Origin: Salirhabdus sp. Marseille-P4669 | GTDB lineage: Bacteria > Bacillota > Bacilli > Bacillales > Alkalibacillaceae | Length of the DNA: 64,000 bases | Direction: 5' to 3' | Assembly (NCBI RefSeq): GCF_900240405.1 | Contig: NZ_OEQK01000001.1 | Location: forward strand, 1-64,000 | Shown: positions 38,581 to 48,697 of the stretch, piece after piece | How positions within the stretch are numbered: position 1 is the stretch's first letter | Layout of the letters: every line of letters begins with the position of its first letter | Notes under the pieces: model-generated | Told to the model about the DNA's origin: nothing | The model's database searches: none | What the model saw: the letters and a program-made list of their open reading frames with translations, nothing else | Program-made: the position numbers and the translations under genes

Positions 38581-38937
38581 ATGAAGAAAGCCTACAGAAT
38601 TAAAAGCAACAAAGATTTTCAAACGGTTTTTAAATTTGGAAAGTCTTTTGCTAACAAACAGTTTGTCCTCTACTATTTAAAGAAAGAAGATCAAGCTCAT
38701 TTTCGAATCGGATTATCCGTTGGAAAGAAGCTAGGGAACGCTGTACTACGGAATAAAGTAAAGCGTTTACTAAGACAAGCCTTCTTAGAATTAGAGAAGG
38801 ATATTAAACAAGATTATGATTATGTAATTATTGCTAGAATACCTGCACGCGACTTAGACTTCTTTCAAGTGAAGAAAAGTTTACTTCATCTATTGAAGAA
38901 AAGAAATTTAATCGTCCGTGATTTTATTGAAGGATAA
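38581..38937 (+). CDS. rnpA: Ribonuclease P protein component
   Basis: RnpA is the protein subunit of RNase P, which matures tRNA 5' ends. The 118-residue basic protein has [25 protein letters not shown] and the RNA-binding signature [17 protein letters not shown]. The ATG at 38581 is used because GGGGTG lies 8 nt upstream; the in-frame GTG at 38572 overlaps that site. It is followed by yidC in the rpmH-rnpA-yidC-jag cluster. Confidence 0.97.
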   Translation: MKKAYRIKSNKDFQTVFKFGKSFANKQFVLYYLKKEDQAHFRIGLSVGKKLGNAVLRNKVKRLLRQAFLELEKDIKQDYDYVIIARIPARDLDFFQVKKSLLHLLKKRNLIVRDFIEG

Positions 38938-39032
38938 AGACATTTTATATGGAATCCAAAATGGTAATAATGTTAAAATACTATTATATTTTGTAACTAC
39001 ATATGGGTTGAGTAGGTTAGGAGGAAGAAAGT

Positions 39033-39809
39033 TTGAGAAAAAAAATGTGGTTAGTCATCGCCCTCTTAGGATTAGTGACATTACTAACCGGGTGTATGGA
39101 TGTTAATCAGGAAATAACCGAGGATTCAGATGGATTCTGGAATGAAGTATTTGTATGGCCACTTGTATTACTTTTAAGATATGTATCGGAACTATTTGGT
39201 GGTAGTCATGGACTTGGTATTATTTTTGTTACCATTTTAATTCGTTTGATTTTACTTCCATTAAATATAAAACAATTGAAGTCATCTAAGGCTATGCAAG
39301 AAATTCAACCAGAAATGCAAGCTTTACGTGAAAAATATAGTTCTAAAGATGCTTCAACACAACAAAAACTTCAACAAGAAACAATGCAATTATTCCAAAA
39401 GCATGGGGTTAACCCAATGGCTGGATGTTTACCTATTTTAATTCAAATGCCGATATTGATTGCATTCTATCATGCTATCTATCGTGCGCCTGAATTTAGA
39501 GAAGGTACATTCTTATGGTTTGAGTTAGGTTCACGCGATCCATATTTCATTTTGCCAGTAATTGCGGCAGGTGCAACCTTCTTACAACAAAAATTAGTGA
39601 TGTCTAGCAATCCAGCAGCTTCAGGAAATCCACAAATGACAATGATGCTTTACATTATGCCAATTATGATTGGTGTATTTGCTGCAATATTCCCAGCGGC
39701 ACTTGCTTTATATTGGGTAGTAGGTAACATTTTCATGGTTGTTCAAACTATATTTGTTCATAAACCTTTTTCCAAAAAGGATGAAAATGCAGGGGGAGCT
39801 AAAAAGTGA
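39033..39809 (+). CDS. yidC: Membrane protein insertase YidC (SpoIIIJ type)
   Basis: This Oxa1/YidC insertase helps fold membrane proteins; the origin-proximal copy in Bacillus (SpoIIIJ) is also needed for sigma-G activity in sporulation. The 258-residue protein has a lipoprotein signal peptide with lipobox LLTGC, five membrane segments and the conserved GVNPMAGCLPILIQMPILIAFYHAI. The start is TTG, with AGGAGGA 8 nt upstream. The stop codon overlaps the jag start (GTGA). Confidence 0.95.
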   Translation: MRKKMWLVIALLGLVTLLTGCMDVNQEITEDSDGFWNEVFVWPLVLLLRYVSELFGGSHGLGIIFVTILIRLILLPLNIKQLKSSKAMQEIQPEMQALREKYSSKDASTQQKLQQETMQLFQKHGVNPMAGCLPILIQMPILIAFYHAIYRAPEFREGTFLWFELGSRDPYFILPVIAAGATFLQQKLVMSSNPAASGNPQMTMMLYIMPIMIGVFAAIFPAALALYWVVGNIFMVVQTIFVHKPFSKKDENAGGAKK

Positions 39810-40423
39810 GAGAAGTAACTGCTACTGGTCAAACGGTGGAACAAGCAATTGAATCTGCATTATTTAAGCTTGATGCAAAGAAGGATCAAGTTCATGTAGA
39901 TATTATTGACGAAGGTAAAAAAGGCCTATTAGGTGTTTTTGGATCAAAACCAGCCATTGTTAAAGTTCGTTTGAAAAAGGATAATATCAAAGAGGGGGAG
40001 GATTATCTCCGCCAAGTAGCAGAAAACATGGGTTTAACTATCCAAGTTAATAAACAAGAGCGTGAAAAAGAAGTCGTTTATGAAATGTCTGGGGAAAAAA
40101 TTGCTTTATTAATTGGCAAAAGAGGACAAACATTAAATGCAATTCAATATTTAACTCACTTAGTCGTAAACCGAAATACAGATCGACACAAAACCGTAAT
40201 CGTAGACGCAGAAGGATACAGAAACCGTCGTAAGGAAACGTTACAGCAATTAGCTGAACGTTTAGCGCAAAAGGCAATTCGAGAAAAAAGAGATGTTGTC
40301 TTAGAACCAATGCCTTCTTATGAAAGAAAGATTATCCATACTGCATTACAAAATAATAAAAATGTTTCAACGTATTCCGACGGGGTTGAACCAAATCGGA
40401 AAGTTGTTATTAAAGCTGAATAA
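39806..40423 (+). CDS. jag: RNA-binding protein Jag/KhpB (SpoIIIJ-associated)
   Basis: This 205-residue cytoplasmic protein has an N-terminal Jag_N domain (residues 1-50), a linker, a type II KH domain (ISGEKIALLIGKRGQTLNAIQYLTHLV-like region, GKRGQT loop) and a C-terminal R3H domain (MPSYERKIIHTAL). KhpB works with KhpA in cell-envelope and sporulation control in Firmicutes. The GTG start overlaps the yidC stop, so translation is coupled. A strong terminator follows. Confidence 0.95.
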   Translation: MREVTATGQTVEQAIESALFKLDAKKDQVHVDIIDEGKKGLLGVFGSKPAIVKVRLKKDNIKEGEDYLRQVAENMGLTIQVNKQEREKEVVYEMSGEKIALLIGKRGQTLNAIQYLTHLVVNRNTDRHKTVIVDAEGYRNRRKETLQQLAERLAQKAIREKRDVVLEPMPSYERKIIHTALQNNKNVSTYSDGVEPNRKVVIKAE

Positions 40424-40434
40424 TATAACGTATG

Positions 40435-40471
40435 AAAAACACCTTTTACTGCTTAAAAGGTGTTTTTCTTT
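40435..40471 (+). terminator. Terminator after jag
   Basis: AAAAACACCTTTT and AAAAGGTGTTTTT form a perfect 13-bp stem with a 7-nt loop followed by a T-rich run. It ends the rpmH-rnpA-yidC-jag unit. Confidence 0.93.
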
Positions 40472-40500
40472 CTTTTTTATTCTGATTTTTGTATGTGGAT

Positions 40501-40618
40501 TGTGGATAATTCCTAAAATAGAATATAGATGAAGTTATGCACATGTTTATAACTTTTAAAAAGCTAGGGACTGTGATATCCTAATAAATTAGCAAAAGCA
40601 GAAATAATTTGTGAATAA
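40501..40618. promoter_or_regulatory. DnaA-box cluster between jag and mnmE
   Basis: Three matches to TTATNCACA lie in this 230-nt spacer: 40501-40509 (-, perfect TTATCCACA), 40535-40543 (+, TTATGCACA) and 40610-40618 (-, TTATTCACA). DnaA-binding clusters at the corresponding jag-mnmE (thdF) spacer are known in B. subtilis and affect DnaA titration or transcription. Function here is inference. Confidence 0.65.
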
Positions 40619-40650
40619 AATAGATACCAAAAAAATGGTGGTGCAAAAAG

Positions 40651-42027
40651 TTGGAAACAGATACAATTGCTGCAATATCTACCCCAGTTGGGGAGGGTGC
40701 AATATCCATAGTTCGGTTGAGTGGTGACGAAGCAGTAAGTATTGCTCAAAAATGCTTCAAGGGTAAAAACCTAGAAAAACAAGCAAGCCATACGATTCAT
40801 TATGGAAAGATGATAGACCCGGAAACGGATGAAATAATAGAAGAAGTTATGGTAACCGTAATGCGAGCTCCTAAAACATTCACACGAGAAGACGTAGTAG
40901 AAATAAACTGTCATGGTGGTCTTGTGTCGGTAAACCGAGTATTAGAGCTTGTATTATCAGAGGGAGCACGACTCGCAGAGCCAGGTGAATTTACAAAGCG
41001 TGCATTTTTAAATGGTCGAATTGACTTGTCACAGGCGGAAGCTGTTATGGATTTAATTCGTGCAAAAACCGATCGTGCCATGAGAATCGCTTTAAAACAA
41101 ATGGATGGACGTTTGTCTTCTCTCATTCAGCAATTAAGACAAGAGTTAATTGAGACGGTTGCACACGTGGAAGTAAATATTGATTATCCAGAATATGATG
41201 ATGTAGAAGAAATGACTCATAAGATGTTAGTGGAACGGTCAAAAAAAGTTATGGGTAAAATAGAGGAACTGTTACAAACTGCCAAGCAGGGTAAAATATT
41301 AAGAGAAGGTATTGGAACAGCCATTATTGGGCGTCCAAACGTAGGTAAATCTTCCTTACTTAATGCACTTGCCCAAGAAAATAAGGCGATTGTTACCGAT
41401 ATACCAGGTACAACACGTGATGTTATCGAAGAATATGTAAATGTAAGAGGCGTACCACTTCGGTTAATTGATACAGCTGGTATTCGAGAAACGGAAGATA
41501 TCGTTGAAAAAATTGGTGTTGAACGCTCGAGACAAGCGCTTAAAGAAGCAGATTTAATACTTTTAGTGTTAAACTATGGTGATGCCTTTACACATGAGGA
41601 TGAATTATTATTTGAAGCGGCAAAAGGTTTGGATAAAATCATCATTATTAACAAAACCGATTTACCACAAAAGCTAGATTTAAATCGTGTTAATCAGGTT
41701 GCTGAAGGTGCGCCAATTATTAATACAGCAATTATTAAGGAACAAGGTATTAATGAATTAGAGCAAGCTATTGCGAATCTGTATTTTGAAGGGGATATTG
41801 AATCAACAGATATGACGTATGTTTCGAATGCACGACACATACAGCTGTTGAAAAGTGCAAAAAGAGCATTAGAAGACGCTTTAAGTGGAATAGAAGCAGG
41901 TATGCCTATTGATATGGTTCAAATCGATATCACGAGAACTTGGGAAATATTAGGAGAGATTATTGGAGACACAGTACAGGAAAGTCTCATTGATCAACTG
42001 TTCTCTCAATTCTGCTTAGGAAAATAA
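40651..42027 (+). CDS. mnmE: tRNA modification GTPase MnmE
   Basis: MnmE works with MnmG to add carboxymethylaminomethyl groups at the wobble uridine of several tRNAs. The 458-residue protein has the N-terminal folate-binding domain, a helical domain, an inserted G domain with [30 protein letters not shown] and NKTD, and the essential C-terminal cysteine in FSQFCLGK. The start is TTG, with GGTGGTG upstream. It lies 23 nt ahead of mnmG. Confidence 0.97.
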   Translation: METDTIAAISTPVGEGAISIVRLSGDEAVSIAQKCFKGKNLEKQASHTIHYGKMIDPETDEIIEEVMVTVMRAPKTFTREDVVEINCHGGLVSVNRVLELVLSEGARLAEPGEFTKRAFLNGRIDLSQAEAVMDLIRAKTDRAMRIALKQMDGRLSSLIQQLRQELIETVAHVEVNIDYPEYDDVEEMTHKMLVERSKKVMGKIEELLQTAKQGKILREGIGTAIIGRPNVGKSSLLNALAQENKAIVTDIPGTTRDVIEEYVNVRGVPLRLIDTAGIRETEDIVEKIGVERSRQALKEADLILLVLNYGDAFTHEDELLFEAAKGLDKIIIINKTDLPQKLDLNRVNQVAEGAPIINTAIIKEQGINELEQAIANLYFEGDIESTDMTYVSNARHIQLLKSAKRALEDALSGIEAGMPIDMVQIDITRTWEILGEIIGDTVQESLIDQLFSQFCLGK

Positions 42028-42050
42028 TATAAATAAGGAGAGACCGAATT

Positions 42051-43934
42051 ATGTATGAAGCTGGTCATTATGATGTTATCGTAATCGGTGCTGGCCACGC
42101 TGGGTGTGAAGCAGCTTTAGCCTCTGCTAAGCGAGGAGCAAAAACGTTGATGCTCACGTTGAACTTAGACTTAGTAGCTTTTATGCCTTGTAATCCATCT
42201 GTTGGTGGACCGGCAAAAGGTGTAGTAGTTCGTGAAATTGATGCGCTTGGTGGACAAATGGGTAAGAACATAGATAAAACGCATATCCAAATGCGTTTGT
42301 TAAATACAAGTAAAGGTCCTGCTGTCCGTGCATTACGTGCGCAAGCAGATAAAGTACTTTACCAAGCGGAAATGAAAAAAACATTAGAAAATCAACAAAA
42401 CCTCACACTTCGACAAGGGATGGTTAAAAATATTATTGTGGAAGATGGGGTATGTAAAGGCGTAATTACGGAAACAAGTGCGGTATATTATGCAAAATCG
42501 GTAATCATTACAACAGGAACTTTTATGCGAGGAAAAGTTTTAATTGGTGATATTTCTTATGCAAGTGGTCCAAACAATCAACGCCCAACGATTGATTTGT
42601 CGGAACAACTAGAGGAGCTCGGCTTTGACCTTGTTCGGTTTAAAACAGGGACACCTCCAAGAGTTAATAGCCATACGATTGATTATAGTAAAACAGAAAT
42701 TCAACCTGGAGATGATGAACCTAGAGCTTTTTCCTATGAAACAACGGAATTTATTACCGATCAACTACCATGTTGGTTAACCTACACTGGTGAGTTTACA
42801 CATGAGGTAATCAATGAAAATTTAGGACGCTCTGCGATGTATTCTGGTGCAGTAAAAGGTACTGGCCCGAGATATTGTCCTTCTATAGAAGATAAGGTTG
42901 TTCGTTTCCATGATAAGCCACGTCATCAAATTTTCTTAGAGCCGGAAGGACGTAATACCGAAGAAGTATATGTACAAGGTTTGTCCACATCCTTGCCTGA
43001 AGATGTGCAAAAGAAAATGTTAGAAAGCATTCCTGGTTTAGAAAATGCAGAAATGATGCGTGCCGGCTATGCAATTGAATATGATGCTGTAGTACCTACG
43101 CAATTATGGCCAACATTAGAAACGAAAACAATCAGTGGATTATTTACAGCTGGACAAATAAATGGAACATCTGGTTACGAAGAGGCAGCGGGGCAAGGTA
43201 TTATGGCAGGAATTAATGCTGCTGCGAAAGCGTTAGATTTAGAGCCACTCATTTTAGACCGTTCCCAAGCATATATAGGTGTTTTAATTGATGATTTGGT
43301 AACAAAGGGTACAAATGAACCTTATCGATTACTAACATCAAGAGCAGAATATCGCTTACTTCTCCGCCATGATAATGCGGACTTACGTCTAACAGAGATT
43401 GGCTATCGTTTAGGACTTATTTCCGAGGAACGCTATCAAAAGTTTATTGCAAAAAAACGGATGATTGAAGAGGAAAAAGAACGTTTAAGCCAAATTATAT
43501 TAAAACCAAACGAAGCGGTACAAAATGTAATTAAAGAAGCGGGTGGACAAGAATTAAAAGACGGCATTCGTGCTAGCGATCTTTTGAAAAGACCTGAAAT
43601 TACGTACAAAGTAATCAAAGGTATAACACCAGCTGAAAAAGAATTGCCTAACGATGTAGAAGAACAAATTGAAATTCAAATTAAGTATGAAGGATATATT
43701 CGAAAATCCCTCCAACAAGTGGAAAAGATGAAAAAAATGGAGGAGAAGAGTATTCCGGAGAATATAGATTATGATGATATACAAGGATTAGCAACAGAAG
43801 CACGAGAAAAGCTTAAACAAGTTCGGCCTTTATCTGTAGGGCAAGCATCACGTATTTCAGGTGTAAACCCTGCGGACATATCGATTTTACTTGTTTATAT
43901 TGAACAAGGGAAAATAGCAAGAGTTTCCGACTAA
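42051..43934 (+). CDS. mnmG: tRNA uridine-5-carboxymethylaminomethyl modification enzyme MnmG
   Basis: This FAD enzyme is the partner of MnmE in wobble uridine modification. The 627-residue protein has the FAD-binding [18 protein letters not shown] at residues 10-27, the [10 protein letters not shown] motif, the catalytic-cysteine region [13 protein letters not shown], and the C-terminal helical domain that binds MnmE. AAGGAGAG precedes the ATG. The chain mnmE-mnmG-rsmG is conserved next to oriC. Confidence 0.98.
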   Translation: MYEAGHYDVIVIGAGHAGCEAALASAKRGAKTLMLTLNLDLVAFMPCNPSVGGPAKGVVVREIDALGGQMGKNIDKTHIQMRLLNTSKGPAVRALRAQADKVLYQAEMKKTLENQQNLTLRQGMVKNIIVEDGVCKGVITETSAVYYAKSVIITTGTFMRGKVLIGDISYASGPNNQRPTIDLSEQLEELGFDLVRFKTGTPPRVNSHTIDYSKTEIQPGDDEPRAFSYETTEFITDQLPCWLTYTGEFTHEVINENLGRSAMYSGAVKGTGPRYCPSIEDKVVRFHDKPRHQIFLEPEGRNTEEVYVQGLSTSLPEDVQKKMLESIPGLENAEMMRAGYAIEYDAVVPTQLWPTLETKTISGLFTAGQINGTSGYEEAAGQGIMAGINAAAKALDLEPLILDRSQAYIGVLIDDLVTKGTNEPYRLLTSRAEYRLLLRHDNADLRLTEIGYRLGLISEERYQKFIAKKRMIEEEKERLSQIILKPNEAVQNVIKEAGGQELKDGIRASDLLKRPEITYKVIKGITPAEKELPNDVEEQIEIQIKYEGYIRKSLQQVEKMKKMEEKSIPENIDYDDIQGLATEAREKLKQVRPLSVGQASRISGVNPADISILLVYIEQGKIARVSD

Positions 43935-43951
43935 TTAAAGGGGTTCCTAGT

Positions 43952-44668
43952 ATGAATAAAGATCAGTTTAGAGACAGTTTGAAGGAAAAAGGAATCGAAT
44001 TAAGCGAACAGCAAATGAATCAGTTCGACACGTATTATCGAGTTTTAGTAGAATGGAACGAAAAAATGAACCTGACGGCAATAACCGATGAACAAGAAGT
44101 TTATTTAAAACATTTTTACGACTCGATTACAGCAGCCTTTTATGTGAACTTTGATCAGCCCTTGAATGTATGTGATGTGGGAGCTGGGGCTGGCTTTCCA
44201 TCACTCCCACTAAAGATTGTTTATCCATCTTTAAAGGTTACGATAGTGGATTCGTTGAATAAAAGAATTACTTTTTTAAATCACTTAGCTAATCAACTTG
44301 GTTTGGAGAACGTTGAATTTATTCATGATCGCGCAGAAACCTTTGGAAAAAACAAAAGATACCGAGAAACATTTGATGTTGTAACAGCTAGAGCAGTTGC
44401 ACGTATGTCTGTTTTAAGTGAATTGTGTTTACCACTTGTGAAAGTGGGAGGGGACATGATTGCTTTAAAAGCAGCTCAATTTAAGGAAGAGGAAACGGAT
44501 GCCCGTAAGGCTGTCCAACTATTAGGAGGACAATGGGAAAAGGTTCATACATTCTATCTTCCAGAAGAAGAAAGCGAACGAAACATTGCAATCATCAATA
44601 AAGTAAAACCAACTCCAAAGACGTATCCAAGAAAACCAGGTACTCCAAATAAAAGTCCAATTTCCTAA
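43952..44668 (+). CDS. rsmG: 16S rRNA (guanine-N7) methyltransferase RsmG
   Basis: RsmG methylates G527 of 16S rRNA (E. coli numbering); its loss gives low-level streptomycin resistance. The 238-residue protein has [19 protein letters not shown] and the SAM-binding [20 protein letters not shown] at about residue 70. AAAGGGG precedes the ATG by about 10 nt. It follows mnmG by 17 nt. Its stop codon lies in the arm of a terminator. Confidence 0.97.
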   Translation: MNKDQFRDSLKEKGIELSEQQMNQFDTYYRVLVEWNEKMNLTAITDEQEVYLKHFYDSITAAFYVNFDQPLNVCDVGAGAGFPSLPLKIVYPSLKVTIVDSLNKRITFLNHLANQLGLENVEFIHDRAETFGKNKRYRETFDVVTARAVARMSVLSELCLPLVKVGGDMIALKAAQFKEEETDARKAVQLLGGQWEKVHTFYLPEEESERNIAIINKVKPTPKTYPRKPGTPNKSPIS

Positions 44669-44694
44669 AAAATAGGGATTGGGCTTTTGTTTTA
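44651..44694 (+). terminator. Terminator after rsmG
   Basis: AAAAGTCCAATTTCC and GGGATTGGGCTTTT form a stem of about 14 pairs, several of them G-T, followed by TGTTTTATG. The upstream arm overlaps the last codons of rsmG. The 315-nt space that follows holds a second weak hairpin (44791-44819) and a parS site. Confidence 0.72.
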
Positions 44695-44842
44695 TGTAAC
44701 TAAATCTATAAAAATATTATTTTATCGCTCAATTATTTTTCTTTGTCCAAAATTATGATAGAATAAATAGTAAAGTCATGATACGAGCTAAGCGCAGTTT
44801 CTTACACGGCTGCGTTTTTCTAATATTGATTTACATACGGAA

Positions 44843-44858
44843 TGTTTCACGTGAAACA
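44843..44858. promoter_or_regulatory. parS centromere site 1
   Basis: This is the perfect 16-bp palindrome TGTTTCACGTGAAACA, extended by matching flanks to 22 bp (44840-44861). It is the binding site of Spo0J (ParB), from which ParB spreads and SMC is loaded. It lies in the spacer before noc. Confidence 0.93.
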
Positions 44859-44983
44859 TTCTAGCAGGAATTTTAGTGATAATGCTCGAATAGTAAGTAA
44901 TTAAGTAGTATTTCGGCACGAGTTATTGGTCTAATTTTCTTATTATAGTCTTTTATTGTGTAAAAAAAGGTGGTGTTAATGGC

Positions 44984-45841
44984 ATGCGTCCATTGAACCG
45001 ATTTTTCGGTGTTGGTGAAAAACAACCTACAGAGACTCAAAGTTCAGCGAAGAAATATGATGAAGTAGTACAAATACCAGTGAATGATATTGAACCAAAT
45101 CAGTATCAACCCCGGTCTATTTTTAGTGAAGAGCGCATTCATGAATTAGCACAAACATTACGTACCCATGGAATGATACAACCAATAGTAGTACGTAAAT
45201 TGGAAGACAACCATGGTCGTTATGAGCTAATTGCTGGTGAAAGAAGATGGAGAGCAGCCCAACATCTAGAGTGGGAATCGATACCGGCAATCATTAAAAA
45301 TATGACAGATACAGAGACGGCTTCTGTTGCTTTAATTGAAAACTTACAACGAGAAGAGTTGACTGTAATAGAAGAAGCTTTAGCTTATGCTCAACTACTA
45401 GAAATGCATGACTTAACACAAGAAGCTCTTGCACAGCGATTAGGAAAAAGTCAATCAACTATTGCCAATAAACTTAGACTATTAAAGCTTCCGCAAACTG
45501 TTCAACAAGCAGTGCTGAATAAACAAATTACAGAGCGACATGCTAGAGCGTTAATTGCACTGAAGGATGTTGAAAGCCAGGAAAAAGTATTACAAGAGAT
45601 ATTAGACAAAGGCTTAAATGTAAGTCAAACGGAAGCTAGAGTTAAACAGCTTATTGAGCCTAAAGTGAAAAAACGTAACAAGCCACAAATTAAGGGATTT
45701 AGTAAGGATATTCGTATCGCGATGAACACGATTCGTCAATCTCTTAATATGGTAAACGATTCTGGTATTAATTTAGAAACAGATGAAGAAGATCATGAAG
45801 ATTACTATAAATTAACTATTAAGATTCCGAAAAAGAAATGA
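44984..45841 (+). CDS. noc: Nucleoid occlusion protein Noc
   Basis: Noc is a ParB paralogue that keeps the division septum off the nucleoid. The 285-residue protein has the short N-terminal amphipathic segment [12 protein letters not shown] used for membrane contact, the ParB/Srx CTP-binding domain with [16 protein letters not shown] and [14 protein letters not shown], a helix-turn-helix ([24 protein letters not shown]) and a C-terminal dimerisation domain. Position after rsmG and the N-terminal FFG motif distinguish it from Spo0J. I did not see a clear Noc-binding site (TTTCCCGGGAAA type) in the window. Confidence 0.95.
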   Translation: MRPLNRFFGVGEKQPTETQSSAKKYDEVVQIPVNDIEPNQYQPRSIFSEERIHELAQTLRTHGMIQPIVVRKLEDNHGRYELIAGERRWRAAQHLEWESIPAIIKNMTDTETASVALIENLQREELTVIEEALAYAQLLEMHDLTQEALAQRLGKSQSTIANKLRLLKLPQTVQQAVLNKQITERHARALIALKDVESQEKVLQEILDKGLNVSQTEARVKQLIEPKVKKRNKPQIKGFSKDIRIAMNTIRQSLNMVNDSGINLETDEEDHEDYYKLTIKIPKKK

Positions 45842-45923
45842 TATGATAAATATAATGATCCCATCTATTTATACTATTGTTGCTAATGTATGTAATAGTA
45901 GAATGATAGTATAAGGAAAACGA

Positions 45924-45963
45924 AGGCCTTTGCCTATTATTTTGGTAAAAGGCCTGAGTTTTG
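45924..45963 (+). terminator. Terminator after noc
   Basis: AGGCCTTTGCC and GGTAAAAGGCCT form a stem with one bulge, followed by GAGTTTTG. The rest of the 282-nt space before soj is AT-rich and should hold the soj promoter, which I could not define. Confidence 0.68.
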
Positions 45964-46123
45964 TGAAAAGGATGGGTATTTTTTCATCAATAAAGCAACA
46001 TTTTCTTTTTATTACACATGAATGTCAGTTACATAAAAAAATGTATGTCTGAAATGTGTATTATTTTAATGGAATCTTTTATTTTTTAATAAAAGATAAC
46101 TAGATGATAGGGCAGGTGACATC

Positions 46124-46897
46124 ATGGGCAAGGTCATTGCCATAGCAAACCAAAAAGGTGGCGTCGGAAAAACGACAACATCTGTGAATTTAAGTGCATC
46201 GTTAGCAGAACTTGGACAGAAAGTACTGCTTGTTGATATTGATCCTCAGGGAAATGCGACAAGTGGTGTAGGAATAAATAAAGCAGACATGGACCAATGT
46301 GTTTATAATGTCTTAGTTGATGACATGAGTGCAGAAGAAGTTTGTGTACCGACTGGTTTCCCCAACTTAGACTCCATACCTGCTACTATTCAGTTAGCTG
46401 GAGCTGAAATTGAATTAGTACCAACAATATCAAGAGAAGTACGTTTGAAAAAAGCGTTGGATTCGATAAAAGATCAATATGATTACATTATAATTGATTG
46501 TCCTCCTTCTCTTGGGTTATTAACGTTGAATGCTTTAACTGCATCGGACACAGTACTTATTCCAGTTCAATGTGAATATTATGCACTTGAAGGATTAAGT
46601 CAGCTGTTAAACACAGTACGTTTAGTGCAAAAACATTTAAATAAGTCGTTAATGATTGAAGGCGTATTATTGACAATGCTAGATGCCAGAACGAACCTTG
46701 GAATACAAGTAATTGAAGAAGTGAAAAAGTACTTCCAAGATAAAGTCTTTCAAGCTATTATTCCACGTAATGTTCGTCTTGGGGAGGCTCCAAGTCATGG
46801 AGAACCAATTACGCATTATGATCCTAAATCAAGAGGTGCAGAAGTATATAATGAATTAGCGAAGGAAGTGATGGCTAATGGCGCGAGGGTTGGGTAA
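46124..46897 (+). CDS. soj: Chromosome segregation ATPase Soj (ParA)
   Basis: Soj is a Walker-type ATPase that acts with Spo0J on origin segregation and also regulates DnaA. The 257-residue protein has the deviant Walker A KGGVGKTTTSVNL at residues 11-23, the VDIDPQGNATSG and IIIDCPPSLG motifs, and no N-terminal extension, as in chromosomal ParA. GGCAGGTG precedes the ATG. It overlaps spo0J by 20 nt. Confidence 0.97.
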   Translation: MGKVIAIANQKGGVGKTTTSVNLSASLAELGQKVLLVDIDPQGNATSGVGINKADMDQCVYNVLVDDMSAEEVCVPTGFPNLDSIPATIQLAGAEIELVPTISREVRLKKALDSIKDQYDYIIIDCPPSLGLLTLNALTASDTVLIPVQCEYYALEGLSQLLNTVRLVQKHLNKSLMIEGVLLTMLDARTNLGIQVIEEVKKYFQDKVFQAIIPRNVRLGEAPSHGEPITHYDPKSRGAEVYNELAKEVMANGARVG

Positions 46898-47714
46898 AGG
46901 ACTTAGTTCTTTTTTTCCGGATGTGGACACGAATGAAGAAGCGGTTCAAGAGATTTCTATTAAACAGTGCCGTCCAAATCCATATCAGCCAAGAAAAACA
47001 TTCCAAGCCGATGCAATAGAGGAGTTAAAGGAATCTATTGTTCAGCATGGTATTCTACAACCGATTATCTTACGAAAGACGATAAAAGGTTATGAGATTG
47101 TTGTTGGAGAAAGGCGTTTTCGAGCCGCCAAAGAAGCCGGTTTAGATGTTGTTCCAGCTGTTATTAGAGAATTGACAGATGAACAAATGATGGAATTAGC
47201 GTTGTTGGAAAACCTACAACGTGAGGATTTAACTCCGATTGAAGAAGCTCAAGCCTATCATTCTTTAATGAATGAATTAGGAGTTACCCAGGAGGAGCTT
47301 GCGAAAAGATTAGGAAAAAGTCGTCCGCATATCGCGAACCTTGTTCGTTTATTATCATTACCAGACACGGTTTGTGCCTTAATAAACAACCGTGAATTAT
47401 CCATGGGACATGGTAGAGCGTTACTTGGATTAAAGGATAAAGAAAAAATACCAGCACTCGTAGAGAAAATTCGTAAAGATCATTTAAATGTACGACAAGT
47501 TGAAATGCTTATTCAACATTTGAATGATAAGGTAGTCAAAAAGAAGCCTAAAAAAGAGACGAAGGATATCTTCCTGCAAGCGAAAGAAAAGGAACTAAGA
47601 GAGCATTTCGGGACGAATGTTATGATTCAAAAAGGGAAGCGTAAAGGTAAAATTGAAATTGAGTTTTTTAGTCAAGAAGACCTTGAACGCATTTTAAGTC
47701 TTTTAAATCAATAA
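46878..47714 (+). CDS. spo0J: Chromosome partitioning protein Spo0J (ParB)
   Basis: Spo0J is a CTPase that binds parS, spreads as a clamp and recruits SMC. The 278-residue protein starts MARGLGKGLSSFF, then has the ParB domain with NPYQPRKTF, GERRFRAAK and ENLQREDLTPIEEA, the helix-turn-helix VTQEELAKRLGKSRPHIANLVRLL, and a C-terminal dimerisation domain. The start lies inside soj, so synthesis is coupled. One parS site is 143 nt downstream and two more lie within about 4 kb on either side. Confidence 0.97.
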   Translation: MARGLGKGLSSFFPDVDTNEEAVQEISIKQCRPNPYQPRKTFQADAIEELKESIVQHGILQPIILRKTIKGYEIVVGERRFRAAKEAGLDVVPAVIRELTDEQMMELALLENLQREDLTPIEEAQAYHSLMNELGVTQEELAKRLGKSRPHIANLVRLLSLPDTVCALINNRELSMGHGRALLGLKDKEKIPALVEKIRKDHLNVRQVEMLIQHLNDKVVKKKPKKETKDIFLQAKEKELREHFGTNVMIQKGKRKGKIEIEFFSQEDLERILSLLNQ

Positions 47715-47742
47715 AATAGTAAATTTAGTACGGTAAAGTGTT

Positions 47743-47779
47743 ACTGGATTATGTTAAAATAACATAATCCAGTTTTTTT
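47743..47779 (+). terminator. Terminator after soj-spo0J
   Basis: ACTGGATTATGTT and AACATAATCCAGT form a perfect 13-bp stem with a 5-nt loop followed by TTTTTTTA. Confidence 0.93.
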
Positions 47780-47856
47780 ATTGTTAAAAAATAAAAATAC
47801 GAATAGTGAAGTGAGGGTATACACCCCAATCGTTTGTTCTATAATTTATTTTAAAA

Positions 47857-47872
47857 TGTTTCACGTGAAACA
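47857..47872. promoter_or_regulatory. parS centromere site 2
   Basis: A second perfect TGTTTCACGTGAAACA palindrome lies between spo0J and the DUF554 gene, 35 nt before the chosen DUF554 start codon. ParB binding here could affect that gene's promoter. Confidence 0.93.
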
Positions 47873-47906
47873 ATCTCGTAAAAGACATAGTAAAAGGGGC
47901 TTCGAT

Positions 47907-48611
47907 ATGGTATTATTCGGTACATTAGTCAATAGTATATGCATCATAGCAGGAGTATTAATAGGGTTGTTTTTCACAAAGATTCCTAATCGTATAAAAG
48001 AAACCATTATGAGTGGGATAGGATTAACAGTTGTTTTAATTGGATTGCAAATGGCATTCAGTTCTGAACATATTATTGTAATTCTATTAAGTCTATTATC
48101 AGGAGCAATCATTGGAGAGGTAATAGATTTAGATGAAAAGTTAAATCGTTTTGGAAAATGGATTGAGTCAAAGTTTAATAGTCAAGATAAGGATTCTACT
48201 ATTGCTCAAGGATTTGTAACAGCTTCCCTCATATTTGTGATTGGTGCAATGGCTGTTTTAGGTGCGTTAGATAGTGGTTTGCGAAATGATCATGAAGTAC
48301 TTGTTACGAAAGGGATTATAGATGGATTTACGGCACTTGTACTGACGACAACGTTAGGTATTGGTGTAATCTTCTCCGTTATTCCAGTGCTCTTGTACCA
48401 AGGTTCAATTGCTTTATTTGCAACACAAATTGAGAGTTGGTTACCAGAACAATTTTTAAACCAATTTATCATGGAGATGACGGCTACTGGAGGGTTGCTT
48501 ATTTGTGCCATCGGACTGAATTTATTAAAGATCACAACAATTAGAGTAGCGAATTTATTACCAAGTATTGTAACAGTTGGCTTCATATTATATATTTATT
48601 TGCAATTTTAA
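47907..48611 (+). CDS. DUF554 family membrane protein
   Basis: This 234-residue protein has about six membrane segments and the DUF554 (YdfK/YqgA-type) signatures LFGTLVNSICIIAGVLIG, GEVIDLDEKLNRFGKW, FVTASLIFVIGAMAVLGALDSGL and ATGGLLICAIGLNLL. The family is suspected to be a transporter; its substrate is unknown. The ATG at 47907 follows GGGG by 7 nt. A longer frame from 47781 would run across the parS palindrome and is rejected. The gene is linked to spo0J in many Bacillaceae. Confidence 0.88.
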   Translation: MVLFGTLVNSICIIAGVLIGLFFTKIPNRIKETIMSGIGLTVVLIGLQMAFSSEHIIVILLSLLSGAIIGEVIDLDEKLNRFGKWIESKFNSQDKDSTIAQGFVTASLIFVIGAMAVLGALDSGLRNDHEVLVTKGIIDGFTALVLTTTLGIGVIFSVIPVLLYQGSIALFATQIESWLPEQFLNQFIMEMTATGGLLICAIGLNLLKITTIRVANLLPSIVTVGFILYIYLQF

Positions 48612-48615
48612 AGGC

Positions 48616-48647
48616 AAGCAGTTAAGAACTAACTGCTTGTTTTTTAT
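48616..48647 (+). terminator. Terminator after the DUF554 gene
   Basis: CAAGCAGTTA and TAACTGCTTG form a 10-bp stem with a 5-nt loop followed by TTTTTTATTG on the plus strand. It also separates the convergent yyaC gene. Confidence 0.88.
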
Positions 48648-48697
48648 TGAGCACAATGATTGTTGCTGTTAGGAACGGAATCTTTATATTTTTTCAT

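Noticed and set aside
44669-46123. Noc-binding sites near noc
   Set aside because: I looked for ATTTCCCGGGAAAT-type palindromes and saw none; a computed motif search over the genome would be needed.
47781-47906. N-terminal extension of the DUF554 protein by 42 codons
   Set aside because: It overlaps the spo0J terminator end and the parS palindrome, and the good ribosome-binding site is at the ATG at 47907.
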